Shown one piece after another: positions 1 through 11,114 of a stretch of DNA of 64,000 bases. How positions within the stretch are numbered: position 1 is the first letter of the stretch; each line of letters begins with the position of its first letter. The notes beneath the pieces were generated by a model. It was not told the DNA's origin. It ran no database searches and saw only the letters and a list, made by a program, of their open reading frames with translations. Origin of the DNA: Ulota crispa (lineage: Eukaryota > Streptophyta > Bryopsida > Orthotrichales > Orthotrichaceae); the NCBI GenBank assembly GCA_963920765.1, contig OY987248.1, positions 12,496,539 to 12,560,538 on the forward strand, written 5' to 3'. The position numbers and the translations under genes were made by a program.

Positions 1-245
1 CAAAGTAGCATTAATTGGTGATTGTTTATAAGGTAATTCTCAACAGTGCGTCATGACTAGAACTTCCGCCGGATTACTGAAAAACCAGGTTTTCAATAGT
101 AGGCTTAGAATTAGGATAACCAACCACGTCAGTTATGGTGCTTTCTTAATTATTTTGAAAAGGAGGAAGGCTTCGATTTTGAGAATCTTTGTGGTTTTTA
201 GAATCCTTTTGTCGAGCCTCTCCTCTTATCACAAAAAAACAAACT

Positions 246-286
<41 letters not shown>

Positions 287-1440
287 TAGAGTTGACAAAG
301 TTCTTCTCTAGTTTTTTTAGGCATGACACACGTATCACCAAAGAGTTCTATTTTTCATTAGAAGTTCTAATCTTAATGGCCATTAATGAGTTGGGGTAAA
401 TAAATGCATGGGTAAATAAATGTATAGAAATAAACATTGAATAATTTGTATAAATAGTTGAATAATGTATATTCCCAAATTATGGAAGGAGGTTTGTACA
501 TTGCTTTAGAATTAAATTCTCAATTTTAAAGTAGAATCCGATTCCTTTGTTGAGGTTTATGATCTGTGTATTGGCCCTTCACAATAATGGATTATTCTTG
601 GTTGCAAATGATGTGGGTCTATAAATCACACATGTGATCTTTTTTATGTGGAAAATTACATGTTCTAAATTTGAAAACCTGTGATTATTTAAATCACAAA
701 TCCTAAATATCCAAAATGTCTAGAGTTGATTTCAGTTTCGTTTGACCTTAGCATAAAAGCAGTCATACTACTAAAATCACAATGACCTCTATAATATCAC
801 AATTGATCTCTATAATATCACATGTCCAATCTTTGATATCATCACGCTACTAAAATCATAATAACCTCCATAATATCACATTTTGGTCTTTGTAAATATC
901 ATATCTCTAGTCTTTGTGATATTATCACAAGAATACAATTTGAAAGCTTACTGAAATTTTTATTTTACACTAACATATGAAAATCCTAATGAACACTTGG
1001 CACTTTTATTTGATGCCAAATATTATACCTCTTGCAATATTGTGACAAATGCACAAATTATAAAGCTTCCATAGACCACAAGTCTATGGAAGGCTCTATA
1101 TAGTGCCTTCAAATCCCTTTTCCAATGGAGATGCTCTAAAGTGTGAAAATTGCATTACATTTTTCCTCTTATCATTTATTGTGGAAAACGTCCTCCCTAG
1201 TTGAATAACGTTTTGCATAATGCTCTTGAATTATTGTTATTATTATTATTTTAAAGTTTCCAATGTTATTAAGTGTGGTTAAATTTCCAAAAAAATAATA
1301 GTACCAAATGTTTATTTGTTTGACACAAGGAAAAATGTGAATATAGTAGTTGAGGTGTTAAGTCTAAATTTTTTTTACATTTAGTAATATGTCTAGCCAC
1401 TAGAAAACATTGTGGCAATCACTTTTGGGAGGATCCCAAT
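1..1440. other. AT-rich intergenic DNA, no gene seen
   Basis: No convincing coding frame. A (TA)n microsatellite lies at about 252-281. From about 700 to 960 there are loose repeats of phrases such as 'ctctataatatcaca' and 'tactaaaatcac'; similar wording recurs in the tandem array near 52.9 kb, so this may be a decayed relative. A short perfect hairpin built on 'ttccatagac' lies near 1066-1091. Confidence 0.55.
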
Positions 1441-2314
1441 AGTGGACAGTCGGGTCCATTAATCTTGCGAACTGCAATTTTGAGGTATTTAGTTCTTTTA
1501 ATGAAAAGTGGAGTATAATTGGTACATTTTTGTCCAAAATTTATCATTGCATCCTTACGTAATCCCAATCAAGCATACCAAATTTCAATTTCAAAAAAGC
1601 AAAACTTCATTTTTGGTGAAATTTTAAAGCAAAATTCTATGGTTTTACATGGTGTTTTATTAAAAACAATTGGTGATGAATTTTTGAGAGTTGATTTCAT
1701 GGGTATGAAGGAAACATTCATATGCACATCTTCCATGCTAAAAAATATCTCCTTAAGTGACAAAAATTTGATCAATACAAGATTCAATGAAACTTGTGAT
1801 AGGCCCAAATCTTGTAAAATACATATCTTTATTTTTTAACTAGCTTTCATCAAGTAAACAAGATGTCATGTTCAAAGATACAAACTTAGTCACAATATTT
1901 GAGTCAAACAACAAAATATGATTTTCATAAAATAAAATAAAAATTCAAGATTTGGGCCTATCACAAGTTTCATTGAATCTTTTATTGATCAAATTTTTGT
2001 CACTTAAGGGGGTATTTTTTTAGCATGGAAGATGTGCATATGGATGTTTCCTTTGTACCCATGAAATCAACTCTCAAAAATTCATCACCAATTATTTTTA
2101 ATAAAACACCATGTAAAACCATGGAATTTTGTTTTAAAATTTCACCACAAATGAAGTTTTACTTTTCTGAAATTGAAATTTGGTATGCTTGATTGAGATT
2201 ACGTAAGGATGCAATGATAAATTTTTGGACAAAAATATATCACCCGTACTCCAAATTTCATTAAAAAATATGAATGCCTCAAAACAGCAGACTAATGGAC
2301 CCGACTGGACCGTC
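1441..2314. mobile_element. Foldback MITE-like element, about 870 bp, copy F1
   Basis: The two halves are inverted copies of each other. The left arm (about 1441-1835) reads towards a short AT-rich centre and the right arm (about 1940-2314) is its reverse complement. The outer termini share the phrase GTCGGGTCCATTA, and the arms share phrases around 'agatgtgcatatg' and 'ggatgcaatgata'. Related arms occur near 34.8, 35.7 and 39.1-40.0 kb. Open frames in the arms (for example 1519-1839) are palindrome by-products with no protein likeness. No transposase is visible, so it would depend on a partner element. Confidence 0.75.
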
Positions 2315-2924
2315 GCTATTTGCCAAGTTGGCGGGGAAAATCATTCATTGGTCGCAGCTGACGAGGCGATGTCCCGGCAATGTCCTCACTCCCCAGTTGC
2401 TCCTAGAAGCCACTAGAAGAGTCGTCCGATGATGATTCCACCCAGCCAAATTTATCATTCTTCATCCACGAGTATCACGTTTCATCACAATTTATCATTC
2501 ATCACTCCCGAATATCAGTTCAAACCGACGCAGTTAGATTCACCCCGCCCCCCGATTGGCGAAATGCCCGATAAACCGAGTTGGACAGCCCATACCCCCT
2601 CACCACGCCACCTCAGATTCCCAAGCGGTGACTAATCACAACCATCCACGTCAGCAACTATATGACAACGACCCCGTCGATTCAGCTTGTTCCTTGTCTT
2701 CCAAGGTCCTTTGGCACCGCCAATTCCTGGCCCTACTTGGTTCTTCCTTTTCGCGGTGCTTCAGGGCAGGAATCGCTATCTCGGTTGAGCGCACCATCTG
2801 ATCTCCATTTCGAAGAGCCAATTGCTTGTTTTCGGAGCAAAAATTTGAGGCGTTTGGCTGAAAATTTGAGGCGTTTTGGCTGAAATTTGAGTGCATTTGG
2901 CATTTGAGTCCATTTGGTACGGCT
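2315..2924 (+). promoter_or_regulatory. Upstream region and probable 5' leader of the DNL zinc-ribbon gene
   Basis: This stretch is clearly GC-richer than the foldback element before it and lies directly before the first ATG of the DNL gene. Just before that ATG, at about 2839-2900, a unit of about 21 bp built on 'aaaatttgaggcgtttggct' occurs twice and then decays into a third partial copy. The transcription start is not visible; promoter function is inferred from position. Confidence 0.4.
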
Positions 2925-5441
2925 ATGGCGACTGGAGCGGGATTGTTGCGAGCGGGAACGTGTTGTGTCGGCGTTTCTTGCACGTCATCGTCGTCGTCAT
3001 CGCAGAACCGCGTGAGTGGCTCTCAGAATGTTGCGTTGCCGTCGTATGCGAGGATTGATAGCAGCGGGATGAAGGTCAGGGAAAGGCCAGGGCTGTTGTT
3101 GCGCGGGGAGGAGGTGAAATCGTTGGTGACGACTCCGGTTGTTGCTGGTGCTGCGCCGCGACGGTTCGATGCATTCGAGGAGCCTTCTGCCTCTGGTTCG
3201 TTCGATGCTTTTGCCTCTGCTAATTTCTGAACATTTTTTTGGTTAAATTTAGCTGATATGATTGCTCGATGCTTTTGCCTGTGTTCATTTTTGAAGCTTT
3301 TTTGGTTAAATTTAGCAGATATGATTGCTCGATGTTGTGGTTCTTGGTGATGCATTCCTTTGCTGAAGTCGTTTTAGAGGAGGCATCCTGCTTTTGCTTG
3401 TTTGACCTTTCAGCTTCGAGTGGAAGCAAAGGCTTTTGTCCGATCGTTAAGCATTATTGGCACATCTGTCACTTCTTCTCTTGTTGGAACTGGAGCACAT
3501 AACATGAGACTTGCGATTGGAGGAGAGTGCTAGGTTTCAGGAATGATGCAATCGGACACACTCTTTGTCCGGAAACAAGTGTCTGATGAGAGTATAACTC
3601 TTGGATTTTCAAGAATTTGTTTGAGAAGCCTTGCAACAATTGTTAATGATTGATTTTCACATATTAATAGTCTTGGAAAGACATATCTCAAGTCGAATCC
3701 TGCATTTGTGCCTGGATGAATATAGGTTGCAGAGGGCCGATGTCAAACCCTGCCACAAAATTATGTTTGCAATGGTGTCCAATGTGACCTGTTAGACTGC
3801 TCATTTGTGAAATTGTGCATCTTGTTTATCTACCAGCATGATGATTGGTGCTTGTGCTATTCAGAGCTGTCAAGTGGTGATCTCAAAATTTCCCTACTTT
3901 GTGCACTGTATGAGGTCTTGGCAAGAGCGTGAGCGTGCCGTATTTTGTATTTTTATCGGCGCTATCAATACCACCGCTTCCTAGGTCGTTTCTTGTCTTT
4001 ATTTTTAATATGTGTTTAATCATGCGAAATTTTGAAATCAGACACCCGATTTTCGGGCAGGGAGAGGTGAGTAGGTTTGCTTTGTTTTATGGCTATTGTA
4101 GCGTTCCTTATTGGAAGGATGTTATTTGAAGCATTCTCCTGTGCTTGCTTAACCTTGAGCTCTGTGTGGAGACAGAGGTTTGAGGTTACTTAATGCCGAG
4201 CATCGTTGGAGTTGTACTCATTGCTTTTTTATCCTTGTTGATAGAGTATTTGGTAAATATTGAAGCATTGACGGGGTTTGTTCTTTCAGATTGGGAGACA
4301 GAGGACGATGCTGATAAGGTTGCTCCTGAATCCTGGGGTAAACAAGAAATTTCTCCCGAGGCAGGTGCTATTGTTTTGTCGTCGTCTTCTACATCTCTGC
4401 AGTCGCTATCCAAGGTGAGTTGAATGTTGATATTGTATTTTTCGGTATCATGGCTTGAGCTGCATTTCAGTCAGTTCTTGAAACATATTATAGTCAAAAG
4501 CATTAACCAAAAGTCTATTTTAAAAAAGGAAGTTTAGGCTCTTATGTTCTGTACACTGTATGATGGATCTGGAATTATGTGAACTTGCCTGTAGTAGCAG
4601 AGGTTACTAGCGTTGTAGCCTTTGCAGCAGTTGAAAGAGGACTATGGATAGCACACGTAGAATAAAAAATATCCCGCCTTTTGGGATATTTTTTAGTGAT
4701 GGTAAGGAATTATTATTTGTTGTTAGAACATGCTAACATAGTTAAGGTTTCATTTTCACAGGATGCAGCGATGGGAATTATCTTGCGTGCTGCTGGATCG
4801 ACCGCTGGTTGGACTACGGGATCTGGCTTGGAAGGCCCTGCCTACTCTATGAAAAAGGCTGGAAGCGAAATGCCGAGTCCTATTTTCAGTAAGTCGCCTA
4901 GGCGTCGCATGCGTGTGGCATTTACATGTAACGTATGCGGTCATCGGTCTATTCGAGCCATTAACCCTCACGCCTACACTGACGGCACAGTTTTTGTACA
5001 GGTAAGCATTATTACGTCTTGTTTCTTACCGTGGTAGGTCATGACTTTTCTAATTCAATATCTCTTAAAGTATCTGCTTGTTTGTGCTCGCACTGTAGTA
5101 GTACTTTGCCAATGTTGAGGTGCCCTCCGTTCAGCATTTAAATCTGAACCTGATGAAGCTGGAGTGACTAGAAAACTCTAGTGCGTCCTGCGCCTAGGAT
5201 GTTGCAATTGCTGATTAGCAATTCTTGAGATGGTTGTTCTCACTTTCACGTATAATGTCTGAGTGCATGTGCTCTGAGATTAAAACAATTATTGCCGGTG
5301 ATGCTACAGTGTGAAGGCTGCGATGTGTATCATAAACTGGTCGACAACCTGAAGCTGTTCCACGAATTGAAGGGCCGTATTTACAAAGGTTACGAGTGTT
5401 TTGAAGTTGGGTTCGATCAGTACTACGACTTTCTGGGTTGA
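2925..5441 (+). CDS. DNL-type (Zim17/Hep1-like) zinc-ribbon protein, probably plastid-targeted
   Basis: Four exons: 2925-3195, 4290-4414, 4762-5001, 5310-5441; 255 residues; phases agree at each junction. Exon 1 gives a Ser/Arg-rich, acid-poor N-terminus typical of a plastid transit peptide; exon 2 is acidic (WETEDD). The C-terminal domain has a zinc ribbon with CNVC (C188, C191) and CEGC (C213, C216), then VYHKLVDNLKLFHE containing the family's D-N-L signature (224-226). Zim17/Hep1 proteins keep organellar Hsp70 chaperones soluble, and plants have plastid and mitochondrial forms; that role here is inferred from family. The start is the first ATG of the open frame. The donor of exon 1 (G|GTTCGT) is the least certain junction. 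Convergent with the gene at 7.2-10.9 kb. A coding-like block at 6435-6537 might be an alternative last exon. Confidence 0.88.
3203..3329. repeat. Direct duplication (63-64-bp unit) at the exon 1/intron 1 border of the DNL gene
   Basis: Two near-identical units, 3203-3266 and 3267-3329, each begin cgatgcttttgcct and end tatgattgct; a third start (cgatg) follows. The first unit begins only eight bases after the proposed donor at 3195/3196, so the duplication lies at the start of intron 1. Confidence 0.8.
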
Positions 5442-5686
5442 TACATTCTTGAATGGCTTCACAAGTCTTTGTGAAGTTTATGTGAATATTGTGCAGGAAC
5501 ATAGATTCAGTTTGAATTTGTTAGGGTGCATCTTTCATTTCTCAATTAGCATTCAGAACATTTGATGTTTGTCATATTGCCAGAATATGACAAGAGCATG
5601 CTTTTTAAAAGTAAATATGTTAATAAACCGTCTGTTCAAGGTTACTAGCATAGTAGGATCTTACCCCTTACTGATTGTGCTTGCCA

Positions 5687-6274
5687 TACACTCCCTCTGT
5701 CCTATTATAATGCTCCAAAAAACTTCTCCATGAGGGATTAACTGTATTTTTAGTCATTATACTAGCGACAAATGCATTCTAGAATTAATATACCACCTAA
5801 AAAATATTTGCAAAATCTCAAGTTTTTATGTTTTTGTTTAGACACCCAAATTCCATGCAAAAAGTGCATATTTGTGCATAGTTTGTGAAGATTGCTGGCT
5901 CCTCATTGTTTTTAGTCTTTGTACTACTGACACATGCATTCTAGAATCAATATGCCATCTACCAAATGTGTGTAAAATCTCTAGCTTTGATGTTGCCCTT
6001 TGGACACCCAAATTTCATGCAAAAAGTACCATATTTGTACATGTTGCTAGCTCCTCATTATTGATGATTTAAATATTAGTAGCAACAATGGTACCTTATT
6101 TGGGCAAGGTCAAGCTTGTTAAGAGAGGAATGCTCTTTAATTGCTTAACTTGCCCCCATGAGATCATTGGACATGACAAATGCTTTCTCAACAATTGAAA
6201 TCAGCAAAAGGGAGCTTTTTAGTGGAACAAGAACTATGCCTAATTTGGAGCTTTATATTGGGACAGAGGGAGTA
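5687..6274. mobile_element. Stowaway-like MITE (Tc1/mariner type), copy A1
   Basis: The left end reads TACACTCCCTCTGTCC and the right end ggacagagggagta, an inverted terminal repeat matching the Stowaway-type plant end CTCCCTCYGTCCC. The TA at the edges fits the TA target of Tc1/mariner elements. Inside, a phrase block of about 120-190 bp ('gacacccaaattccatgcaaaaag' in part, with 'gacacatgcattctaga') occurs twice, so this 588-bp copy carries an internal duplication that the 425-bp copy A2 lacks. Copies A2 (6760-7184) and A3 (17463-18056) lie in the opposite orientation. No coding capacity. Confidence 0.88.
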
Positions 6275-6434
6275 TTTTCTTTAAATGATTGTTTCTTGGA
6301 TACACGGCTTATTCCAACTGGTTTTTACTTATGCAAGCTCTTCACCAGTGAAGGCATTCCATTTCTCTTGTTGAATCTATAATGAACTTTGATTTCAATT
6401 ACATTCAGTCACATTCCCGTGAACTATGTTGAAG

Positions 6435-6537
6435 CGCCCAAATTGCTGAGCGGGGAGCAGATGAACTGTACCTATGGTACAACAAGAAAAATGCTCTAGG
6501 CAAGAAGATACCATTGGACGTCACAACAAACGCCAAG
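6435..6537 (+). other. Unassigned coding-like block between two MITEs
   Basis: Bounded by a possible acceptor (ttgaag|CGCCC) and a possible donor (GCCAAG|GTCAGA), this GC-richer block reads in one frame as AERGADELYLWYNKKNALGK followed by KIPLDVTTNAK, which looks protein-like. A second plus-strand frame, entered at the same acceptor or at attcag|TCAC, reads PKLLSGEQMNC and ends at a stop at about 6506. It could be an alternative last exon of the DNL gene, an exon of a lost gene, or chance. I do not recognise the peptide. Confidence 0.3.
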
Positions 6538-6759
6538 GTCAGAACCTTTTACCCTATTCATCTAATTATCCAATCATGTTATATCAAACAAAGCTGATAG
6601 AAACTGATGTAACACACTTTCAAACATAGTTCACTCCTTTGCAAAGGACATTTACAACGGTGTACGTAGAACAAGTGATTTGCAAGGCAATCTTTTAGCA
6701 AATTAGGTTGAATTTCTACTTGTTAAATTTCACATCTAATTAATTGGTAGCTTGGATAC

Positions 6760-7184
6760 TACTCCCTCTGTCCCTCTCTAAAAATTTACAAACTAGACAC
6801 ATTTCTTGTACCACTAAAAAGCTCCCTTTTGCTGATTTTAAATGTTAATAAAGCGTTTGCCATGTCCCATGATCTCATGGGGCGAGTTAAGCAATTAGGG
6901 AGCATTCCTCCCCTAGCAAGCTTGGCCTTGCCCATATGAGGTACCATTGTTGCTACTAATCTATAAATCATCAATAATGAGGAGTTAGCAACATGCACAA
7001 ATATGGAATTTTTTACATGGAATTTGGGTGCCGAAACAGCAACATCAAAGCCGAAGATTTTGCATATGTTTGGTAGGTGGTATATTGATTCTAGAATGGA
7101 TGTGTCACTAGCACAAAAACTAAAAACACAGTTAATCCTTTGCAAGGAAGTTTTTTGGATGTTTTGAGAGGGACAAAGGGAGTA
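6760..7184. mobile_element. Stowaway-like MITE, copy A2, abutting a stop codon
   Basis: Ends TACTCCCTCTGTCCC at left and gggacaaagggagta at right, 425 bp. The inner phrases (ccactaaaaagctcccttttgc, gcatatgtttggtaggtgg) are those of A1 and A3, present once. Its right TA touches the TGA stop (7185-7187) of the minus-strand gene, so it must supply the whole proximal 3' UTR of that gene. Confidence 0.9.
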
Positions 7185-10100
7185 TCAATCTATGACAATT
7201 CCAAGTTGTTTCTTGGACACTTTCTTCTTTCTCTTCTTTTGCTTTGGAGGTACATTAGTATTGGTTTCTTCCGGTGTCAAAATAATCGCAGGAGCTGCAG
7301 GTTTTGGTAGTTTTGGCTCCCTTGCAACTTCCTTAGCAATTTGAGCAGCAACACTAGGAAGCCATTCTTCGCCTCTTTGCCGCTTCAGCTCAGCTACTCG
7401 TTCGTCCTCTTTCTTTCTTGCTAATCCTGCCTTGGCTTGCAACAATTTAGCTGATGCTAGTGCTTTTTCTCTGAACTGTTTAGCTTGCTCTGCTACAGTT
7501 TCACTGTCAACTACTGTGGTTTGAAGACGAATCCATTGCTGCAACCAAAATGAGAAAAGGGAGCACCGTTTTATTCGCTTCTAACAAGATGGACACGATA
7601 CTTTGCATCCAACCCCAGGTAGGAAAGGAATAAACACAAGCGGTTAACCATGAAATTTATCCAAATCGTAATGTTAAATTGTCACATGTCATCCTTATAG
7701 ACATTTTCAAAACCCTACTTAACAACGTCAACCGTATTCTGTACTTAGCTACAGATTGCTGTGATCTAGATACAATTTGATCAATTCTAGTTGTATCATC
7801 TATTCTTAAAACTTGAGCATACAATCTAATGCAAAGTATTTGACAGTAAGTAGCAAGTATAATAACCATGGTTTTAGAATATTTAATTGCTCAAACATGA
7901 AAGATAATTCTTTATTCTAATACTTTGATCTTCAGTTACCAAAACTCCTAAAACTATATGTCACAATTCTCGTGAATTTAAGAAATTTAATTCTTAGAGT
8001 AATAGGTCTTAACATGCTACTATTGCTTTCAACACATTTTCTTGTTTTCTTTTGGGCACGAAAACTTTTATCTAGTTTCAAACCATTAGATTAAATTCTA
8101 CCCTTGGGTCGAGACCATAAGAACAAAATATTGTGATTAATGCCTTTCAGTTGCAAACCTCATCTCTTGGAGCAAAGCCCTATACAAAATGGGGTATTTT
8201 GGGAAATGAAAAGAATACCTCGTTTGAGTCCTCGTCCAATGTCAAACTTGGTCGCATTTGTGGTTTAATCTGTGGGCCACATATTTTCACCTCTACAAGC
8301 ACAACACAATAATAGGTAATTGTATAAGAGAATGTCAATGTACATGATAAATCAAGAAAAATCAATAAAAGAAAACGAATTATACCCAGAATCATCCAAT
8401 TACACCGAAAGCTAATTTTTGGATACAAAAAAACTTAATAAGGTTCAAAATGCAAGTTGAGCAATACTCTGAAACTTTTATGATCCACAAGTGCCAAAGA
8501 GATTCAATTTAAAGCTTTATAAGCTATGTAAGTTCGATTTAGTGCCACACCAAGACAACTCCAGGCAATCTTCAAATCAATATCGCTCTTTGCTTTTAAT
8601 CTATCCATCTATTGAATATGTTTATTTACAAAAATTAAAAAAATTTAAACCAAATGCGCTATTTCAAACTGGTACTTTCAAAAAGCCAACAAATTTGGAC
8701 CCTCCATTCATTCACCCAATCTCATAACTTCAAACTGCAAAATCTTTCAAGTACAATTTCTTTTGGTTTGAGGGAGGAATTGCAACTTGATCTTTACACC
8801 TCATTATCCGAGATTTTGAAATAACATACAGTTTGAAATTGAAGACAGAATTTGGTAAGCTAGTTTCAAGAGATAACAAAAAGTATATGATGATTCGGTC
8901 AATGGAAGTAAATGCTGATACTTAAGCTACACCAGTATTGTATTTAGATTGCCCGACACTAGTTTCTCAACATTTTACTCTATATAAATACTTACTAATA
9001 CTACAGTAATTTTCATCAATCTTTCAACATCTGAGCGTGCCACTGTGAACAATACAAGGTATTCTTCTTGTATTTGGAATAGAATCACCCCTTTACTAAA
9101 ATTGGGATTAACAAAGAAGTTGGAATATAGACCAATGCAATTCTAGTGAGCTATTCCAAATCCAAATTAAAAAAATTGGTAGCAAATGCCAATTATGCTA
9201 CTACGTATATACTATGCCCTATGCTTGTTTAAAGGTTAAAAGGCTTTGAATTACAAAAAAACTGTAGAAAAACAAACTAGCGGCGTTCAAGTCGTAAACC
9301 ATGTGAAATCCTTGTATCTAAAAAGTTGCCTCCAAGTAGCCAAGCAATGAGTCATGAGGTAACTTTCAAGGGTAAGGCAACCTAATTGATAAGGCAACCT
9401 AAATGCACTGCAATATTTAGTGTACATATTAGAGTCTTCTTCTATCACATACATTTATCACATACACAGATTTTTCAAAAAGGTCAAATTAAGGAAATGA
9501 AAACAACAGTCAAAAACGAGAGAAGGCACCAGGTACTCAGGCTGAAAAACGAAAGTCCATACCATGGATCGGCACAACAATTCCAGGAGGAGCTCGTCGA
9601 AAGAGCCGAAGGCCACCGGTGCTTCCAGCTTCATCAACTTGCTCCTCCTTTGTAGGCGGTGAAGGAATGGCAACACCGTCATCTCCAAATGTTTTATCCA
9701 AGTGTTCGTACAAAAGGTCCTGCAACTGTACATGTGTCCCCTCCCAAACCAAGGAACTCAGACTCGATTTTTAATCCTAAACCCTAAAAAACCAAAACGG
9801 TCTAATGAAAAAACCCTAAACGCCTCACAAAGTCTCCATTCCAAAACTCAAATTATGACATTCGCAGAACTTTGTATCTCCGTCAAAATATTATTCTTCA
9901 TCTACTGGAGTCATTTTGATTATAACCAAAATTAAGATAGGAGGCTTTTAATTGGGTTTTAATTGCATTCACTGTCTAGGAACAAGTGACATGTTCCTTC
10001 AAATATCTATCTATTATTGTTATTGATGTTATTGATGAGTTACGTAGGCTTAGCAAATTAGGTTAACTTGCTAAGCCTACTAATTCATCAATAAGGGTAA

Positions 10101-10850
10101 TAGATATTTGAAGGAACATATCACTTGTTCCTAAATAGTGAACGCAATTAGGAACCCAAACGTAATTAGGAACCAAACGCAATTAGAACCCAAATGCAAT
10201 TAGAACCCAAATGCAATTAGAACCCAAATGCAATTAGAACCCAAATGCAATTAGAACCCAAATGCAATTAGAACCCAAATGCAATTAGAACCCAAATGCA
10301 ATTAGAACCCAAATGCAATTAGAACCCAAATGCAATTAGAACCCAAATGCAATTAGAACCCAAATGCAATTAGAACCCAAACGCGATTAGAACCAAACGC
10401 AATTAGAACCCAAACACAATTAGAACCCAAACGCAATTAGAGCCTCCTACCTTATGTAAAATCAAACGACTTACACAACTTTCAAAAAATCAACAAAATG
10501 TTGAATATCCAGAAATCTATGAGATTTTTATTCAATTGTGGATGGATTTTTATTCTCAGCATGTCAAAATGTATGTTTCCTAATGTGATTCCAAACAACA
10601 TCTGATATATTCTTGTCGAAGAAATTTGAAAAAAAAGGCAATCAAGAATGCGTACCCGAGTTTGATAGAGCTTCAATCCGGAATCGTTATCCTTGCCCGC
10701 ATCCTCGTCTGACTTTTTTCGCGTGGCACCAGACTTCCGAAGCGACGTCACTGGCGCAGAGGCGTTCTGAATTACAGCGGACGAATCGATGGCGACGCTC
10801 GCAAACTTGGCCGCATCCAGTTCATCGTCTTCGTCCGATGAAGTTGACAT
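7185..10850 (-). CDS. Unrecognised 261-residue nuclear-type protein with acidic N-terminus and Lys-rich tail
   Basis: Minus strand, four exons in transcript order: 10850-10656, 9725-9563, 8292-8219, 7538-7185; phases agree throughout. Exon 1 begins MSTSSDEDDELDAAKF (acidic, Ser-rich). Exon 2 carries LQDLLYEHLDKTF and GGLRLFRRAPPGIVVP; the acceptor at 9725 could instead be 9719. Exon 3 encodes CGPQIKPQMRPSLTLDED. Exon 4 (residues 145-261) has a charged, probably coiled-coil stretch (ETVAEQAKQFREKALASAK) and ends with KKRKKKVSKKQ, a likely nuclear or nucleolar signal. I see faint likeness in layout to the CUSTOS family (acidic start, a helical segment followed by G-L-R-L-F, basic tail) but would not name it. 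Three telo-boxes (AAACCCTAA) at 9779, 9811 and 11044 hint at a growth or ribosome-biogenesis role. A MITE begins right after the stop, so the original C-terminus may have been longer. Confidence 0.75.
9012..9239. mobile_element. Short TTAA-type MITE, copy C1, in intron 2 of the 261-residue-protein gene
   Basis: It shares phrases such as 'ttcttgtatttggaat', 'aacaaagaagttggaatata' and 'tatatactatgccctat' with the copies at 12743-12973 and 33328-33561 in the same order. The right end gives GTTTAAAGGTTAA; the left end is eroded. About 230 bp, non-coding. Confidence 0.75.
9779..9819. promoter_or_regulatory. Two telo-boxes (AAACCCTAA) near exon 2 of the 261-residue-protein gene
   Basis: Exact AAACCCTAA at 9779-9787 and 9811-9819, just upstream (in transcript sense) of exon 2. 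In plants this motif is known to be frequent near the start of genes for ribosomal and ribosome-biogenesis proteins. The position inside intron 1 could mark an alternative promoter. Function is inference. Confidence 0.35.
9938..10449. mobile_element. Foldback element with an expanded minisatellite arm, in intron 1
   Basis: Ends TAGGAGGCT (9938-9946) and AGCCTCCTA (10441-10449). Between them the left half (ggaacaagtgacatgttcctt, tagatatttgaa) is repeated in reverse complement in the right half, folding around about 10055 ('aggtt|aacttgctaagcctac'). The right arm beyond about 10143 is swollen by a 17-bp tandem repeat that the left arm has only in rudiment ('aattgggttttaattgcatt'). Confidence 0.85.
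10143..10441. repeat. 17-bp minisatellite, about 17 units
   Basis: Unit AATTAGAACCCAAATGC, nearly perfect in the middle (about 12 identical units at 10180-10380) and degenerate at both edges (AAACGCAATTAGGAACCC type). The edge units match the opposite arm of the foldback element, so the array appears to have grown from that arm. Confidence 0.95.
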
Positions 10851-11043
10851 TGCTCTTCTTTCTGAAGAGCAGCTTCGACTTCAATGTCGATGATCTCAGC
10901 CAATTTTCACCTCCACCGATTGCTGGAAGTTTTGACTGTAAAAATACGAGGCCGAAATCCATGAAGCCGAACCATCGGCAGACATTCTTCGAGTTTGGTT
11001 CTTCGAGTCGGAGAAACGGAGAAGCTCCGAGTGGCGCAAGGCT

Positions 11044-11052
11044 TTAGGGTTT
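11044..11052 (-). promoter_or_regulatory. Telo-box upstream of the 261-residue-protein gene
   Basis: AAACCCTAA on the minus strand, about 195 bp upstream of the proposed ATG at 10850, inside the GC-richer stretch 10650-11110 that holds exon 1 and the presumed leader/promoter. Confidence 0.4.
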
Positions 11053-11114
11053 TAGCGGATGCTTTCTGTCTGTCGATATTTTCAGTCGTCGACAGTTTTC
11101 ATCCATTCCTCTCT

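Noticed and set aside
1519-1839. 106-residue frame in the left arm of foldback F1, with a similar-looking frame at 34768-35070
   Set aside because: The frame follows from the repeated arm sequence, exists on both strands, and has no protein likeness or codon signal.
4681-5037. An unspliced 118-residue gene
   Set aside because: It is exon 3 of the DNL gene extended into both introns.
10143-10441. CRISPR array
   Set aside because: 17-bp units in direct contact without spacers, in plant DNA.
10613-11047. 144-residue plus-strand frame
   Set aside because: Antisense to exon 1 of the 261-residue-protein gene, whose minus frame has a real start, donor and sensible protein.
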